Below are positions 7,364-21,258 of a DNA stretch of 60,543 nucleotides, piece after piece. The stretch lies in the NCBI RefSeq assembly GCF_001431485.1, contig NZ_LDJM01000015.1:1-60543 (forward strand), read 5' to 3'. Below the pieces are notes generated by a model. That model saw only the letters and a list, made by a program, of their open reading frames with translations, did no database searches and was not told where the DNA came from. This DNA comes from Stenotrophomonas ginsengisoli (lineage in GTDB: Bacteria > Pseudomonadota > Gammaproteobacteria > Xanthomonadales > Xanthomonadaceae). A program made the translations under genes and the position numbers. Every line of letters starts with the position of its first letter. Position 1 is the first letter of the stretch.

Positions 7364-9082
7364 TCAGTGATCCGACGCCTGGGCGGCACCGATGCCGGTT
7401 TCCGCCCGCACCTGCTGGGCCAGGTAGGCATCACGCTCGCCACGCGCACGCGCGCCACGGTCGGTGATGGAGAACAGCCAGATCGCGGCAAAGGCCAGCA
7501 GCATCGAGAACAGCGCCGGGCTGGCATACGGGAACGGCGCACTGCCGGCCACGTTGCCGAAGGTGTCTTCCCACACCGACGGCGACAGCAGGGTCAGGCC
7601 GACCGAGGACACCAGGCCCAGGAAGCCGCCGACCACCGCACCACGGGTGGTGCAGTCCTTCCACAGCAGCGACATGATCAGCACCGGGAAGTTGGCCGAG
7701 GCCGCCACGGCGAAGGCCAGCGAGACCATGAAGGCCACGTTCTGCTTCTGGAAGGCGATACCCAGCAGCACCGCCAGCACGCCCAGCACCAGGGTGGTGA
7801 TGCGCGAGACCCGCAGCTCGGTGCCGCCCGGCGGGTTGCCCTTGTGCAGCACGGTGGAGTACAGGTCATGGGACACCGCCGAGGCACCGGACAGGGTCAG
7901 GCCGGCAACCACCGCCAGGATGGTGGCAAAGGCCACTGCCGAGATGAAGCCCATGAAGATGTCACCACCCACCGAGTGGCCGACCAGTACCGCAGCCATG
8001 TTGGTGCCGCCACGCAGGATGCCGGTGGCCGGGTCCAGATATTCCGGATTGGTCAGCACCAGGGTGATCGCACCGAAGCCGATGATGAAGATCAGCAGGT
8101 AGAAGTAGCCGATCCAGGTGGTGGCCCACAGCACCGACTTGCGTGCTTCCTTGGCATCGGGAACGGTGAAGAAGCGCATCAGGATGTGCGGCAGGCCGGC
8201 GGTGCCGAACATCAGCGCCATGCCGAAGGAGATCGCACTGATCGGGTCCTTGACGAAGCCGCCCGGGCCCATGATCGCCTGGCCGATGGCCGCCGCCTGT
8301 TCGGAAGTGGCACCACCGTCAGCGGCGATCTGCGCCTTGACCTGGACGGCGCTGGAGAACAGGCGCTCGACGTTGAAGTCGTACTGCCACAGCACTGCCA
8401 CGGCCATGAAGGTCACGCCGAACAGCAGCAGGGTGGCCTTGATGATCTGCACCCAGGTGGTGGCGGTCATGCCGCCGAACAGCACGTAGACCATCATCAG
8501 GATGCCGACCATGACCACGGCGATCCAGTATTCCAGGCCGAACAGCAGCTGGATCAGGGCACCGGCACCGACCATCTGTGCGATCAGGTAGAAGGCCACC
8601 ACCACCAGCGAGCTGGACGCGGCAAAGCCACGGATCGGGGTGGAGGCAAAGCGGTAACCGACCACGTCGGCAAAGGTGAAGCGGCCCAGGTTGCGCACGC
8701 GCTCGGCCAGCAGGAAGGTCAGGATCGGCCAACCGACAATGAAGCCGATGGCATAGATCAGGCCGTCAAAACCGGTCAGCATGACCGCCGCGGTGATGCC
8801 AAGGAAGGACGCGGCAGACATGAAGTCGCCGGCAATGGCCAGGCCGTTCTGGAAGCCGGAGATGCCGCCACCGCCGGTGTAGAAATCACTGGCCGAACGG
8901 GTACGCCCGGCGGCCCACTTGGTGATGCCCAGGGTGGCCAGGACGAAGGTGGCGAACATGATGATCGCCGTCCAGTTGGTCGGCTGGCGTTCGGTCTGGC
9001 CGAAATCACCGCCCGCGGCCACAGCCGCACCGGTGGCAGCGAGCAGGCCGAGGCCGGCCAGCAGGGGAACAATCTTGCGCAT
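7364..9082 (-). CDS. actP: Cation/acetate symporter ActP
   Basis: 572 residues, a sodium:solute symporter (SSS) family carrier. It has a cleavable-looking N-terminal signal ([22 protein letters not shown]), the region [24 protein letters not shown] for TM1, [24 protein letters not shown] for TM2, and about 13 helices in all. This matches ActP, which imports acetate and other short monocarboxylates. Its ATG overlaps the yjcH stop in TAATG, so the two are translationally coupled. The divergent gene is acs, so the locus couples acetate uptake with activation to acetyl-CoA. It is probably controlled by the CrbS/CrbR system encoded nearby. Confidence 0.95.
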   Translation of the reverse strand: MRKIVPLLAGLGLLAATGAAVAAGGDFGQTERQPTNWTAIIMFATFVLATLGITKWAAGRTRSASDFYTGGGGISGFQNGLAIAGDFMSAASFLGITAAVMLTGFDGLIYAIGFIVGWPILTFLLAERVRNLGRFTFADVVGYRFASTPIRGFAASSSLVVVAFYLIAQMVGAGALIQLLFGLEYWIAVVMVGILMMVYVLFGGMTATTWVQIIKATLLLFGVTFMAVAVLWQYDFNVERLFSSAVQVKAQIAADGGATSEQAAAIGQAIMGPGGFVKDPISAISFGMALMFGTAGLPHILMRFFTVPDAKEARKSVLWATTWIGYFYLLIFIIGFGAITLVLTNPEYLDPATGILRGGTNMAAVLVGHSVGGDIFMGFISAVAFATILAVVAGLTLSGASAVSHDLYSTVLHKGNPPGGTELRVSRITTLVLGVLAVLLGIAFQKQNVAFMVSLAFAVAASANFPVLIMSLLWKDCTTRGAVVGGFLGLVSSVGLTLLSPSVWEDTFGNVAGSAPFPYASPALFSMLLAFAAIWLFSITDRGARARGERDAYLAQQVRAETGIGAAQASDH

Positions 9083-9399
9083 TACTTGCCGTCTCCCACG
9101 ATCTGTCGGGTCATCGCATCGAACTTGGTGTTGGCCACGCGCACATACCAGGCGGTGGTGGCCATGCTCAGCACCATCAGGGCCAGGGCCACGGCAAAAC
9201 CGATCGTGGTGACATGCCCGTCAACCAGGGGGCTGGCCAGCAGCTCCTTGTTGAAGGCCACCAGGCCGATGAAACCGAAATAGCTGACCAGCATCACGAC
9301 GGTCAGCACCGCGGCGAGGCGGTTGCGACGTTGCCGCAGCTGCTGGTACAGCGGGTTGGCGGCAATGGCTTCCGGGCTGGAAGCAGTGGGGTTGGACAT
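9082..9399 (-). CDS. yjcH: DUF485 inner-membrane protein YjcH
   Basis: 105 residues from ATG 9399 with CGGAGC upstream. It has two membrane helices ([22 protein letters not shown] and [23 protein letters not shown]) and the conserved YxRxAN-type tail [11 protein letters not shown] of the DUF485 family. The gene is first in the yjcH-actP operon and overlaps actP by one base. DUF485 proteins nearly always accompany ActP; they are thought to assist the permease, though the mechanism is not settled. Confidence 0.92.
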   Translation of the reverse strand: MSNPTASSPEAIAANPLYQQLRQRRNRLAAVLTVVMLVSYFGFIGLVAFNKELLASPLVDGHVTTIGFAVALALMVLSMATTAWYVRVANTKFDAMTRQIVGDGK

Positions 9400-9630
9400 G
9401 GATAGCTCCGTAGGATCGTCACCAGCGCCCGCCAGGGACGGTGGTTGCATGGCCAAAAAAACCGTGCAAGGGTCCGCACTCCGCCACAGGGCAGAATGTT
9501 TCTCAGGGCCGGCAAGGCCGGGGTTGGGGGGTGCGGCAGGCCGCTACCGGTACAGGTGATCGTGTTCGTGGGGGGAACCCGGATCATCCGGGGCGCTGCG
9601 CCAAGCGCAGCGACCTGAACCAATAACGCA

Positions 9631-9717
9631 TAGACAAAAAGACTGATGCGCCGCAGCAGGATACGCGCAAACCGATAGACATAAATGGCTGAATCGGGGC
9701 GCTTCGACCATTGTCTA
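9631..9717. promoter_or_regulatory. TAGACA repeats in the actP-acs divergent region
   Basis: The 421-bp gap between yjcH (start 9399) and acs (start 9821) must hold both promoters. Within it TAGACA occurs at 9631-9636 and 9676-9681 and, inverted, TGTCTA at 9712-9717. The last two form an inverted repeat (TAGACA...ATGG / CCAT TGTCTA). This spaced repeat is a plausible binding region for a LuxR-type regulator such as CrbR, but the CrbR recognition sequence is not something I can confirm here. Confidence 0.35.
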
Positions 9718-9820
9718 GTGCTATTGCGGCCACCACCCCCAGTCAGCTGCGGCACACTGGCTGCAGAGGCAGCTGCGAGGGGCAGCTGTCAGATGATTGG
9801 TCATTGCAAGTGAGGGTGCC

Positions 9821-11764
<1,944 letters not shown>

Positions 11765-11767
11765 CGC

Positions 11768-11999
11768 CGGAAAGAGCAGGAACGAGCCTGAAAGAGCAGG
11801 AACGAGTGGTGAGAAACGAGAAAAAAGTAAGTGCAACACCCCCACTCGTTCCTTTTTCTAGCTCCACCCACTCGTAGCTCGCTTCTCTACACTCGTTCCT
11901 CTTTCCTCGCTCCCCTACTCGTTCCTCGCTCCTCGCCCCACCCCACTCGTTCCTCTTTCCTCGCTCCACCCACTCGTTCCTCGCTCCTCGCCCCCTCCC
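11768..11999. repeat. CTCGTTCC repeat block between acs and crbR
   Basis: The left arm has two copies of AGAGCAGGAACGAG (11773 and 11793) plus further AACGAG words. The right arm has ACTCGTTCC words, ending in four tandem units of about 27 bp starting at 11891, 11917, 11945 and 11972, alternately ACTCGTTCCTCTTTCCTCGC and ACTCGTTCCTCGCTCCTCGC. GGAACGAG on the left and CTCGTTCC on the right are reverse complements, so the block can fold into a large hairpin. It occupies the whole acs-crbR gap and must contain or precede the crbR promoter. Confidence 0.85.
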
Positions 12000-12019
12000 C
12001 CATTACCGTTGTGCCTGCC

Positions 12020-12685
12020 ATGCCTACCCTTCTGATTGCCGATGACCACCCGCTGTTCCGTGAAGCCCTGCGCGGGGCTGTGCAACGCGTGATGCCGGGG
12101 GTACAGCTGTTTGAAGCGGACAGCGTGCAGGCGCTGTACGCGCTGGCCGATGCCCACAGCGAGGCCGACCTGGTGCTGATGGACCTGAACATGCCCGGCG
12201 CCCAGGGCTTCAATGCCCTGGTCCACCTGCGCGCCCTGCACCCGCAGCTGCCTGTGGTGGTGGTATCGGCCCGTGAGGAGCCCAGCGTGATGCGCCGCGC
12301 GGTGGACCACGGCGCGGTCGGTTTCATTCCCAAATCCGCCGATTCGGACACCATCGGCCAGGCCCTGGCCGCGGTCCTGGACGGCGAGCACTGGCTACCC
12401 GAGGCGGCCTTGAACGAACCGCCCACCGATGCGGCCGAGCGCGAAATCGGCGCCCGCCTGCGCGAGCTCACCCCGCAGCAGTTCCGCGTCCTGCAGATGC
12501 TCGGCTCGGGCCTGCTCAACAAGCAGATCGCCTGGGAGCTGAGCGTTTCCGAAGCCACCATCAAGGCCCACGTCACCGCCATCCTGCGCAAGCTCGGCGC
12601 CACCAACCGCACCCAGGCCGTGCTGATGGCCGGCAAACTGGCCATCGACGGCGAAGGCATCGTGCTGCCGACCGAGGAAGACTGA
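12020..12685 (+). CDS. crbR: LuxR-family response regulator, CrbR-like
   Basis: 221 residues from ATG 12020; upstream in-frame sequence is only translated repeat DNA. A receiver domain (about 1-120) has acidic D8-D9, phospho-acceptor D55 in LVLMDLNMPG, the Thr/Ser in VVVSA and Lys in FIPKSA. A GerE/LuxR helix-turn-helix spans about 150-215 (LTPQQFRVLQMLGSGLLNKQIAWELSVSEATIKAHVTAILRKL, in pieces). Its position beside acs, with a CrbS-type kinase 3 kb away, identifies it as the likely CrbR partner that activates acs and actP when acetate is available, as described for Vibrio and Pseudomonas. The symbol rests on context and architecture. Confidence 0.82.
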   Translation: MPTLLIADDHPLFREALRGAVQRVMPGVQLFEADSVQALYALADAHSEADLVLMDLNMPGAQGFNALVHLRALHPQLPVVVVSAREEPSVMRRAVDHGAVGFIPKSADSDTIGQALAAVLDGEHWLPEAALNEPPTDAAEREIGARLRELTPQQFRVLQMLGSGLLNKQIAWELSVSEATIKAHVTAILRKLGATNRTQAVLMAGKLAIDGEGIVLPTEED

Positions 12686-12699
12686 AGGCGACAAACAGA

Positions 12700-12960
12700 A
12701 ACGAGTGAAGAGGAACGAGCAACGAGGTGCCAGAAAAGAGTGAAGAGAAACGAGCAACGAGTGGAAAAGCCGGCAGCCGCTGCTTTTACTCGTTCCTTTT
12801 TCCTCACAACTCGTTCCTGCTCCCTCGTTCCTCTTTCCTCACAACTCGTTCCTGCTCCCTCGTTCCTCTTTCCTCACAACTCGTTCCTGCTCCCTCGTTC
12901 CTCTTTCCTCACAACTCGTTCCTGCTCCCTCGTTTCTCGTTACTACTCACTCGTTCCTCG
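12700..12960. repeat. CTCGTTCC repeat block between crbR and mntP, with 35-bp tandem units
   Basis: A left arm of AACGAG words (12701-12771) faces a right arm containing four tandem 35-bp units starting at 12806, 12841, 12876 and 12911. The first three are identical and begin ACAACTCGTTCCTGCTCCCT; the fourth decays after about 24 bases. It is the same motif family as the block before crbR, again arranged with GGAACGAG on one side and CTCGTTCC on the other. The units are contiguous with no spacers. With 12961-12994, which leads into the riboswitch, this accounts for the non-coding gap after crbR. Confidence 0.88.
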
Positions 12961-12981
12961 CCTCCTGCCTCCACGCTCTGC

Positions 12982-12987
12982 TAGAAT
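12982..12987 (+). promoter_or_regulatory. Possible -10 element for the riboswitch-mntP transcript
   Basis: TAGAAT at 12982-12987 lies about 8-13 bases before the start of the conserved riboswitch sequence, the right place for a sigma-70 -10 box. No convincing -35 is seen at 17 bp, because that position is pyrimidine-rich repeat sequence. Confidence 0.4.
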
Positions 12988-12994
12988 CCGCGCA

Positions 12995-13100
12995 CCCCTT
13001 GGGGAGTAGCCGGCTTCCAGCCCTTGGAAGCAGCCCACATCAACATGCTTGGCCAGTGCGCCATGGTGTGGGCAACCAGCAACGGTAGGCGAGACCAGCG
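12995..13100 (+). ncRNA. Manganese (yybP-ykoY) riboswitch
   Basis: The segment starts with CCCCTTGGGGAGTAGCCGGC, the conserved L1-side GGGGAGUAGC of the yybP-ykoY class. A P2 stem follows (GGCTTCCAGCCCTTGGAAGC), then CATCAACATGCTTGGCC, and it ends with GGTAGGCGAGACCAGC, matching the conserved 3' half. It lies upstream of mntP, the classic target of this Mn2+-sensing element in gammaproteobacteria, with about 70 bases between it and the start codon for the expression platform. High manganese should switch mntP on. Confidence 0.85.
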
Positions 13101-13169
13101 GCGCGCGTGCACAACAACGGTTGGGCGCGTGCGTGCGCCGTGTCCGACCCGCCCGACCGCCGAGCTTGC

Positions 13170-13751
13170 ATGTCCCCGTTTTCGATTCTTCTGATTGGCC
13201 TTGCCATGTCCACCGATGCCTTCGCTGCGGCGATCGGCAAGGGGGTGGCAATGGGCCGCCCACGCCTGCGTGATGCCCTGCGTACCGGCCTGATCTTCGG
13301 CACCATCGAGGCCATCACCCCACTGCTGGGCTGGCTGCTGGGCAAGGCCGCCGCGCCCTATGTGCAGGCCTGGGACCACTGGATCGCCTTCGTCCTGCTG
13401 CTTGGCCTGGGCCTGCACATGATCATCAACGGCGTGCGTGGTGACGAACACGACGAACCCGAGGCACAGGCTGACAGCGCGCGCTCGTTCTGGCTGCTGG
13501 CCCTGACCGGCCTGGCCACCAGCATCGACGCGGCGGCCATCGGCGTGGGCCTGGCCTTCCTGGACGTGCACATCGGCATCGTGGCCGCGGTGATCGGCCT
13601 GTGCACCTTCGGTATGGTCACCCTCGGCGTGCTGCTGGGCAGCAAGCTGGGTGAAATCGCCGGCAAGCGCGCCGAAATCCTCGGCGGCATCGTGCTGATC
13701 CTGGTCGGCGCCGGCATTCTCTACGAACACCTGCAGCACCCGCTGGCCTGA
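13170..13751 (+). CDS. mntP: Manganese efflux pump MntP
   Basis: 193 residues from ATG 13170, an inner-membrane protein with six helices in two repeated halves. Each half opens with the family signature: [16 protein letters not shown] near residue 10-25, and [17 protein letters not shown] near 115-130. The paired acidic residues in these repeats are conserved and implicated in Mn2+ export. It is controlled by the riboswitch immediately upstream. Its insertion between crbR and crbS appears incidental to acetate regulation. Confidence 0.93.
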   Translation: MSPFSILLIGLAMSTDAFAAAIGKGVAMGRPRLRDALRTGLIFGTIEAITPLLGWLLGKAAAPYVQAWDHWIAFVLLLGLGLHMIINGVRGDEHDEPEAQADSARSFWLLALTGLATSIDAAAIGVGLAFLDVHIGIVAAVIGLCTFGMVTLGVLLGSKLGEIAGKRAEILGGIVLILVGAGILYEHLQHPLA

Positions 13752-13856
13752 GCCAGAGCGATGCTGGTGTGCACTGTGTCGCGCATCAGCATCGCCCTTG
13801 TGCCGGCCCGGCAGAGCGTAGGCTAAGCTGGCCCGACATCTGACCGGAGAGCTGCA

Positions 13857-14942
13857 ATGGATTTGCGCCGTAGTCTGCTTGTTGTGGTGGGTCTTGGCTT
13901 GCTGGGCAGCGTGCCAGCCCAAGCCATTGACCTGTTCGGCATCGAGCGCCGCCACGAGGCACGCCGGCAGGCCGCGATCAAGGCCCATCAAGCCGAACAG
14001 CTGGAACAGATCCGTGCGTTCGACCGCATCCTGGAATCGGCCAACCGCGATGGGCTGGCAATGGTGATCACGCAGATCTTCAATACCGGCTCCAGGGCCA
14101 ATTCATCGCTGCGTGAACACCGCGACTACACCACCTCGGTAGGTTGGGAACTGGAAGGCAGCAATGGTGGAATCCACCTGCTGCACAGTGACCGCATCAA
14201 GACCAACGACGGCTTTGTCCTGAATACGGTTGAAGGCAGCTTCCGCATCAACCTGGTGGTACCAGGCACTTACCGTTTGCAGAGCGTGATGCAGGAGCAC
14301 CACTATTCCGATACCCACAACATGACCCTGACACGCAATCAGGGAGCAGGTGGAATCGGTATCTACGAGATAAATGAAACGGCTTTCGTAGAGACTGAAA
14401 CCGAAGAGTATTACCGCCCCACGTCCTACAAGACGGTCAACCACAGTTACTGCAGCGCGTCTTATGTGGTCAGTGGTGCCTGTGCCAGCTGGAGCAGCTG
14501 GAGCGAGGAACACGTGGACCGCCAGGGGGGCTGGGACACCCGCCAGGTCGGCCGCGAGCGCGATGGCTTGATTGTGGTGAGCAAACCCCGGCAGACCCTG
14601 GCCACCCTGATCCTGGCTCCCGGCCAGGTGGCGCTGATGGACACGGTGTTTTCGCGCCTGCCCAACAATGGTTACCTGCGCGACACCTGTGCCCGCACCG
14701 GTGGCCAACGGGTGGAGTGCCAACTGGCCTCGTTCTCCTTCCAGGTCGTACCGGCACGTGCCGATGCGCTGCAACACGCGATCACGATGGTGCGCAACAA
14801 CGGTCAAGTGGAGCTGGCCGGCATGCTTGAACGTGCCGTACCGGTGCCGCTGCAGATCAGCGGCGCCAAGGCAGACTGGCGCGACGGCCAGTGGGGACAG
14901 AACTACTATCTGGAAGTCCCGGCTGCCGACACGGGAAAATGA
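13857..14942 (+). CDS. Exported protein of unknown function
   Basis: 361 residues from ATG 13857, with GGAGAGCTGCA just upstream. There is a clear signal peptide (LLVVVGLGLLGSVPAQA) and then an amphipathic Arg/Glu/Ala-rich helix (RRHEARRQAAIKAHQAEQLE). The centre has SFRINLVVPGTYRLQSV and LTRNQGAGGIGIYEINE, beta-rich and reminiscent of lipid-facing or carbohydrate-type folds. Four cysteines in two pairs (SYCSASYVVSGACASW, RDTCARTGGQRVEC) suggest periplasmic disulfides. I do not recognise a family. It stands alone between mntP and the convergent lipoprotein gene. Confidence 0.7.
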   Translation: MDLRRSLLVVVGLGLLGSVPAQAIDLFGIERRHEARRQAAIKAHQAEQLEQIRAFDRILESANRDGLAMVITQIFNTGSRANSSLREHRDYTTSVGWELEGSNGGIHLLHSDRIKTNDGFVLNTVEGSFRINLVVPGTYRLQSVMQEHHYSDTHNMTLTRNQGAGGIGIYEINETAFVETETEEYYRPTSYKTVNHSYCSASYVVSGACASWSSWSEEHVDRQGGWDTRQVGRERDGLIVVSKPRQTLATLILAPGQVALMDTVFSRLPNNGYLRDTCARTGGQRVECQLASFSFQVVPARADALQHAITMVRNNGQVELAGMLERAVPVPLQISGAKADWRDGQWGQNYYLEVPAADTGK

Positions 14943-15014
14943 TCTCGGCACGCCTGTCCATCCGGTGCCCGGCTCTCCGCCGCTGAACCATACTTGCGGC
15001 CTGCCTGCGGCGGC

Positions 15015-15374
15015 CTACAGCCGCTGCAGGTCGATCTGCACATCGCGTGGATGATCGCCCTGGCGGGCCTGGCAATGCACCTGCAGGCCGCGATCATCAG
15101 CGTGCACGGTGCCGCTGAACTGCATCCAGTCACCGCGCCGCTTCTGGTTGGCCTTCCAGCGGAAGCTGCCATTGCCACCCGGGCGCAGGCGATGCTCGGC
15201 ACGCTGCCTGCAATGCCGCTCCAGGTCCTCCATATCCTCGATCAGCCCGCCGTCGTGACTACCGCTGCTGCCCCAGCTGCGCGAATGGCTGCTGGAAACC
15301 CCGGCCCCGGTGCCGACGCTCAACGAGCAGCCGCCGATCACCACGCACATCACCCACAAACCCCAGCCACGCAT
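15015..15374 (-). CDS. Small lipoprotein, unknown function
   Basis: 119 residues from ATG 15374, with AGGAAG upstream. MRGWGLWVMCVVIGGC is a lipoprotein signal with Cys16 as the acylated residue. The mature part is Ser/Gly-rich (SSSHSRSWGSSGSHDGG) and then carries a compact domain with two cysteines (ERHCRQRAEHRL, GLQVHCQARQGDH) and RPGGNGSFRWKANQKRRGDW. It lies about 90 bp downstream of crbS on the same strand and might be cotranscribed. No function is assigned. Confidence 0.65.
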   Translation of the reverse strand: MRGWGLWVMCVVIGGCSLSVGTGAGVSSSHSRSWGSSGSHDGGLIEDMEDLERHCRQRAEHRLRPGGNGSFRWKANQKRRGDWMQFSGTVHADDRGLQVHCQARQGDHPRDVQIDLQRL

Positions 15375-15465
15375 GCTGCTTCCTGTGTGTCGTCCCCGTG
15401 GCCTGCATGGATAACCCGGCAGGCAGCCGGCCCGACATCCCCGTAAAGGGGGACGCCGGCAGCGC

Positions 15466-18912
<3,447 letters not shown>

Positions 18913-18980
18913 AGCACCACTCCCGACAACACCCCAGCGCCGCAGTGTAACGCCCATCTGCCGGCAGCGCGGGGCGCACA

Positions 18981-19015
18981 AACGACAACGCCGCCTTCAA
19001 GGCGGCGTTGTCGTT
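18981..19015 (-). terminator. Terminator after the S46 peptidase gene
   Basis: A perfect 15-bp stem, AACGACAACGCCGCC with GGCGGCGTTGTCGTT, around a TTCAA loop, 18 bases beyond the peptidase stop codon. It also lies about 70 bases upstream of the crbS start. Confidence 0.75.
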
Positions 19016-19032
19016 GATCAGCACATCAAGGC

Positions 19033-21171
19033 TTACTGTGCCGGCACGCCCATCTCGGCCAGCAGGTCATGGGCCGGGTAGACCTTGTCCATCAGCCAGC
19101 GCATGTAGCGCATGTCCACGTGCACGGCGCGCTTGTAGCGCGGATCGAACCACCAGCTGGCCGATACCGACTCCCAGTTGGAGTCAAAGTTCAGGCCGAT
19201 CAGCTCGCCCTTGGCGTTGAGTACCGGCGAGCCGGAGTTGCCGCCGGTGGTGTCCAGGTTGGTCAGGAAATTCACCGTCTGCGTGCCCAGGGCCGGGTCG
19301 GCGGTGTTGCCCCAGTCGCCCTTGGCGATGGCCTCCAGCAAGGGCTTGGGCGCATCGAACGGGTAGGCATTGGTGTTCTTTTCCAGGATGCCGGCCACGG
19401 TGGTGACCGGGCTCCAGGTCACCGCATCGCGCGGGGTGATCGACTCGACCCGGCCGTAGGAGATGCGCAGGGTGCGGTTGGCATCCGGGTACAGCGCGCG
19501 GCCCTGGCTGTTGCGCCAGGCGAACAGTGCCTGCATGTAGGCCGGGCGCAGGCGCAGCGATTCGCCCTCGCGGGTCTTGGCCTCGTGCTCCAGGCGCAGC
19601 TGGGCGGCCACCAGCGGGCCGGCGATGGCCAGCAGGGCGTCATCGCCCAGGGCCTGGCCGGCCTTGGCCTTGTCCAGCAAGCCGAGGCGGGTAGCTTCGT
19701 CGCCCAGGCCGGTGGCGGCATACAGCGCATCCAGCCGGGCGCTCAGCTCGGCCGGGGTGCGGCCGAAGGCGGCATCGAACTCGGCCACGCGCTGGGCGTC
19801 GGGCAGCTGCTGGTAACGGCCCAGCACATGGGCCAGCAGGGCCTTTTCGACCTTGGGGTCAAAGCGGCGCTGCACCTGCTTCAGGGTGCCTTCGATCATG
19901 CCCAGGTCACGGGCCTGGTAGCCGGTCTCACGCTGTGCATCGGGCTTGGCCGCTTCGATGCGCAGGCGCTCCAGCAGCAGGGCCGAGCGCAGCAGCTGGG
20001 TGGCACCGCTTACCTGCTGCAGCAGCAGGTCACGTTCGCCCACGCTGGCGCCGCCGGCAATCTGCGCGAACAGCGCATCGATGCTGCGACGCTGGGTACG
20101 CGGGGTGGCAGCCAGCATGGCCGCCTCATCGGCACCGCGCAGGGTCTTGGCATCGCTGCGCAGCAGGCCTTCCAGCTCGCCGGCGGCACGCTTGCGGTTG
20201 TTCTTCAGGCCCTGCAGCTGCGAGGCATAGCGCTGGGTGGCGGCGGCATCACCGGCGGTGGCCGCCTCGATGGTGTCGATCATCTGCTGGAACAGCGCCA
20301 CCCGGCGCGGCAGCACCTGGTCGATCTGGCTGGCGAACTCGGCCGCGGTGCGGTGGCGGTAGGTCACCCCCGGGTAGCCGGCCAGCATGGCGTAATCGCC
20401 CTCCTTCGGACCTTGCGCCGACAGGTGCAGGAAGGCCGGGTTCTGGTAGGGGACGTTGTTCTCGCTGTACGGGGCCGGCTTGCCATCCGGGCCGACATAG
20501 GCGCGCAGCAGGGTGAAATCGCCGGTGTGGCGCGGCCACATGAAGTTGTCGATTTCATCGCCGTAGTTGCCGATCGCCCGCGGCGGCGCATAGACCAGGC
20601 GCACGTCCTGCAGCTCGACCTGGGCGATGCGGTAGAAATCGGTGCCGTAGTACATGTTGGCCACCGAGCAGCGCACGCTGCCATCGGCCTCGCACTGCGC
20701 CACGATCTGCTTGGACGCCTGCTCGATGGCGTCATGGTAGGCGCGGCCGGTCTTGCCCTTGGCCGCGGCCAGCACCTGGTCGGTGACCTTGTCAAAAGCG
20801 GTGGTGACCACCACCCGGAAATCCGGGTTGGCCGGGCGCTCTTCAGCACGGCCCTTGGCGACAAAACCGTTGTCGATGATGTTGTCTTCCGGGCTGCTGT
20901 TGTACTGGATCACCCCCATCGCAACATGGTGGTTGGTCAGCAGCAGGCCGTTGGCCGAGACGAACGAACCGGTGCCACCACCGGCGCGCACCACCGCACT
21001 GAGCGGCGGCGCGGTGACATCGGCCAGCCCGGCCGGGTCGCCTTCAAAACCGGCCGCCTTCATCTGTGCGGCCAGATCCGGCAGCTGGGTGGGCATCCAC
21101 ATGCCTTCATCGGCATGGGCAGTAGCGGCCAGGCCAAGGGCCAGCGCGGCGGCAAGGGTGTTGCGGGTCAT
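19033..21171 (-). CDS. S46 dipeptidyl-peptidase (DPP11-type specificity predicted)
   Basis: 712 residues with a signal peptide (ALALGLAATAHA), hence periplasmic. The chymotrypsin-fold triad is visible as H82 in LLTNHHVAMG, S646 in TTGGNSGSP and an intervening Asp (probably in GDEIDNFMWPRHTGDF). S46 enzymes release N-terminal dipeptides from oligopeptides. The residue 18 positions after the catalytic serine sets specificity: Gly gives DPP7 (hydrophobic P1), Arg or Ser gives DPP11 (Asp/Glu P1). Here it is Ser664 (GLNFDSNWES), which predicts DPP11-type activity. The family is restricted to bacteria such as Xanthomonadaceae, Shewanella and Bacteroidetes. Confidence 0.9.
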   Translation of the reverse strand: MTRNTLAAALALGLAATAHADEGMWMPTQLPDLAAQMKAAGFEGDPAGLADVTAPPLSAVVRAGGGTGSFVSANGLLLTNHHVAMGVIQYNSSPEDNIIDNGFVAKGRAEERPANPDFRVVVTTAFDKVTDQVLAAAKGKTGRAYHDAIEQASKQIVAQCEADGSVRCSVANMYYGTDFYRIAQVELQDVRLVYAPPRAIGNYGDEIDNFMWPRHTGDFTLLRAYVGPDGKPAPYSENNVPYQNPAFLHLSAQGPKEGDYAMLAGYPGVTYRHRTAAEFASQIDQVLPRRVALFQQMIDTIEAATAGDAAATQRYASQLQGLKNNRKRAAGELEGLLRSDAKTLRGADEAAMLAATPRTQRRSIDALFAQIAGGASVGERDLLLQQVSGATQLLRSALLLERLRIEAAKPDAQRETGYQARDLGMIEGTLKQVQRRFDPKVEKALLAHVLGRYQQLPDAQRVAEFDAAFGRTPAELSARLDALYAATGLGDEATRLGLLDKAKAGQALGDDALLAIAGPLVAAQLRLEHEAKTREGESLRLRPAYMQALFAWRNSQGRALYPDANRTLRISYGRVESITPRDAVTWSPVTTVAGILEKNTNAYPFDAPKPLLEAIAKGDWGNTADPALGTQTVNFLTNLDTTGGNSGSPVLNAKGELIGLNFDSNWESVSASWWFDPRYKRAVHVDMRYMRWLMDKVYPAHDLLAEMGVPAQ

Positions 21172-21258
21172 GGGAACGTCCCCGGGACATCAATCAAGCC
21201 CCGCAAACTAACGGCCCGCGCCGGCAGCGGCAAGGGCCACAGGGCATGGAAGGTGGAT

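Noticed and set aside
12806..12945. 35-bp direct repeats that might suggest a CRISPR array
   Set aside because: The units are contiguous with no variable spacers, they share words with the block before crbR, and no cas gene is present.
13755..13800. Hairpin CGATGCTG/CAGCATCG after mntP as a terminator
   Set aside because: The loop is long and no T-run follows, so I cannot call it a terminator.
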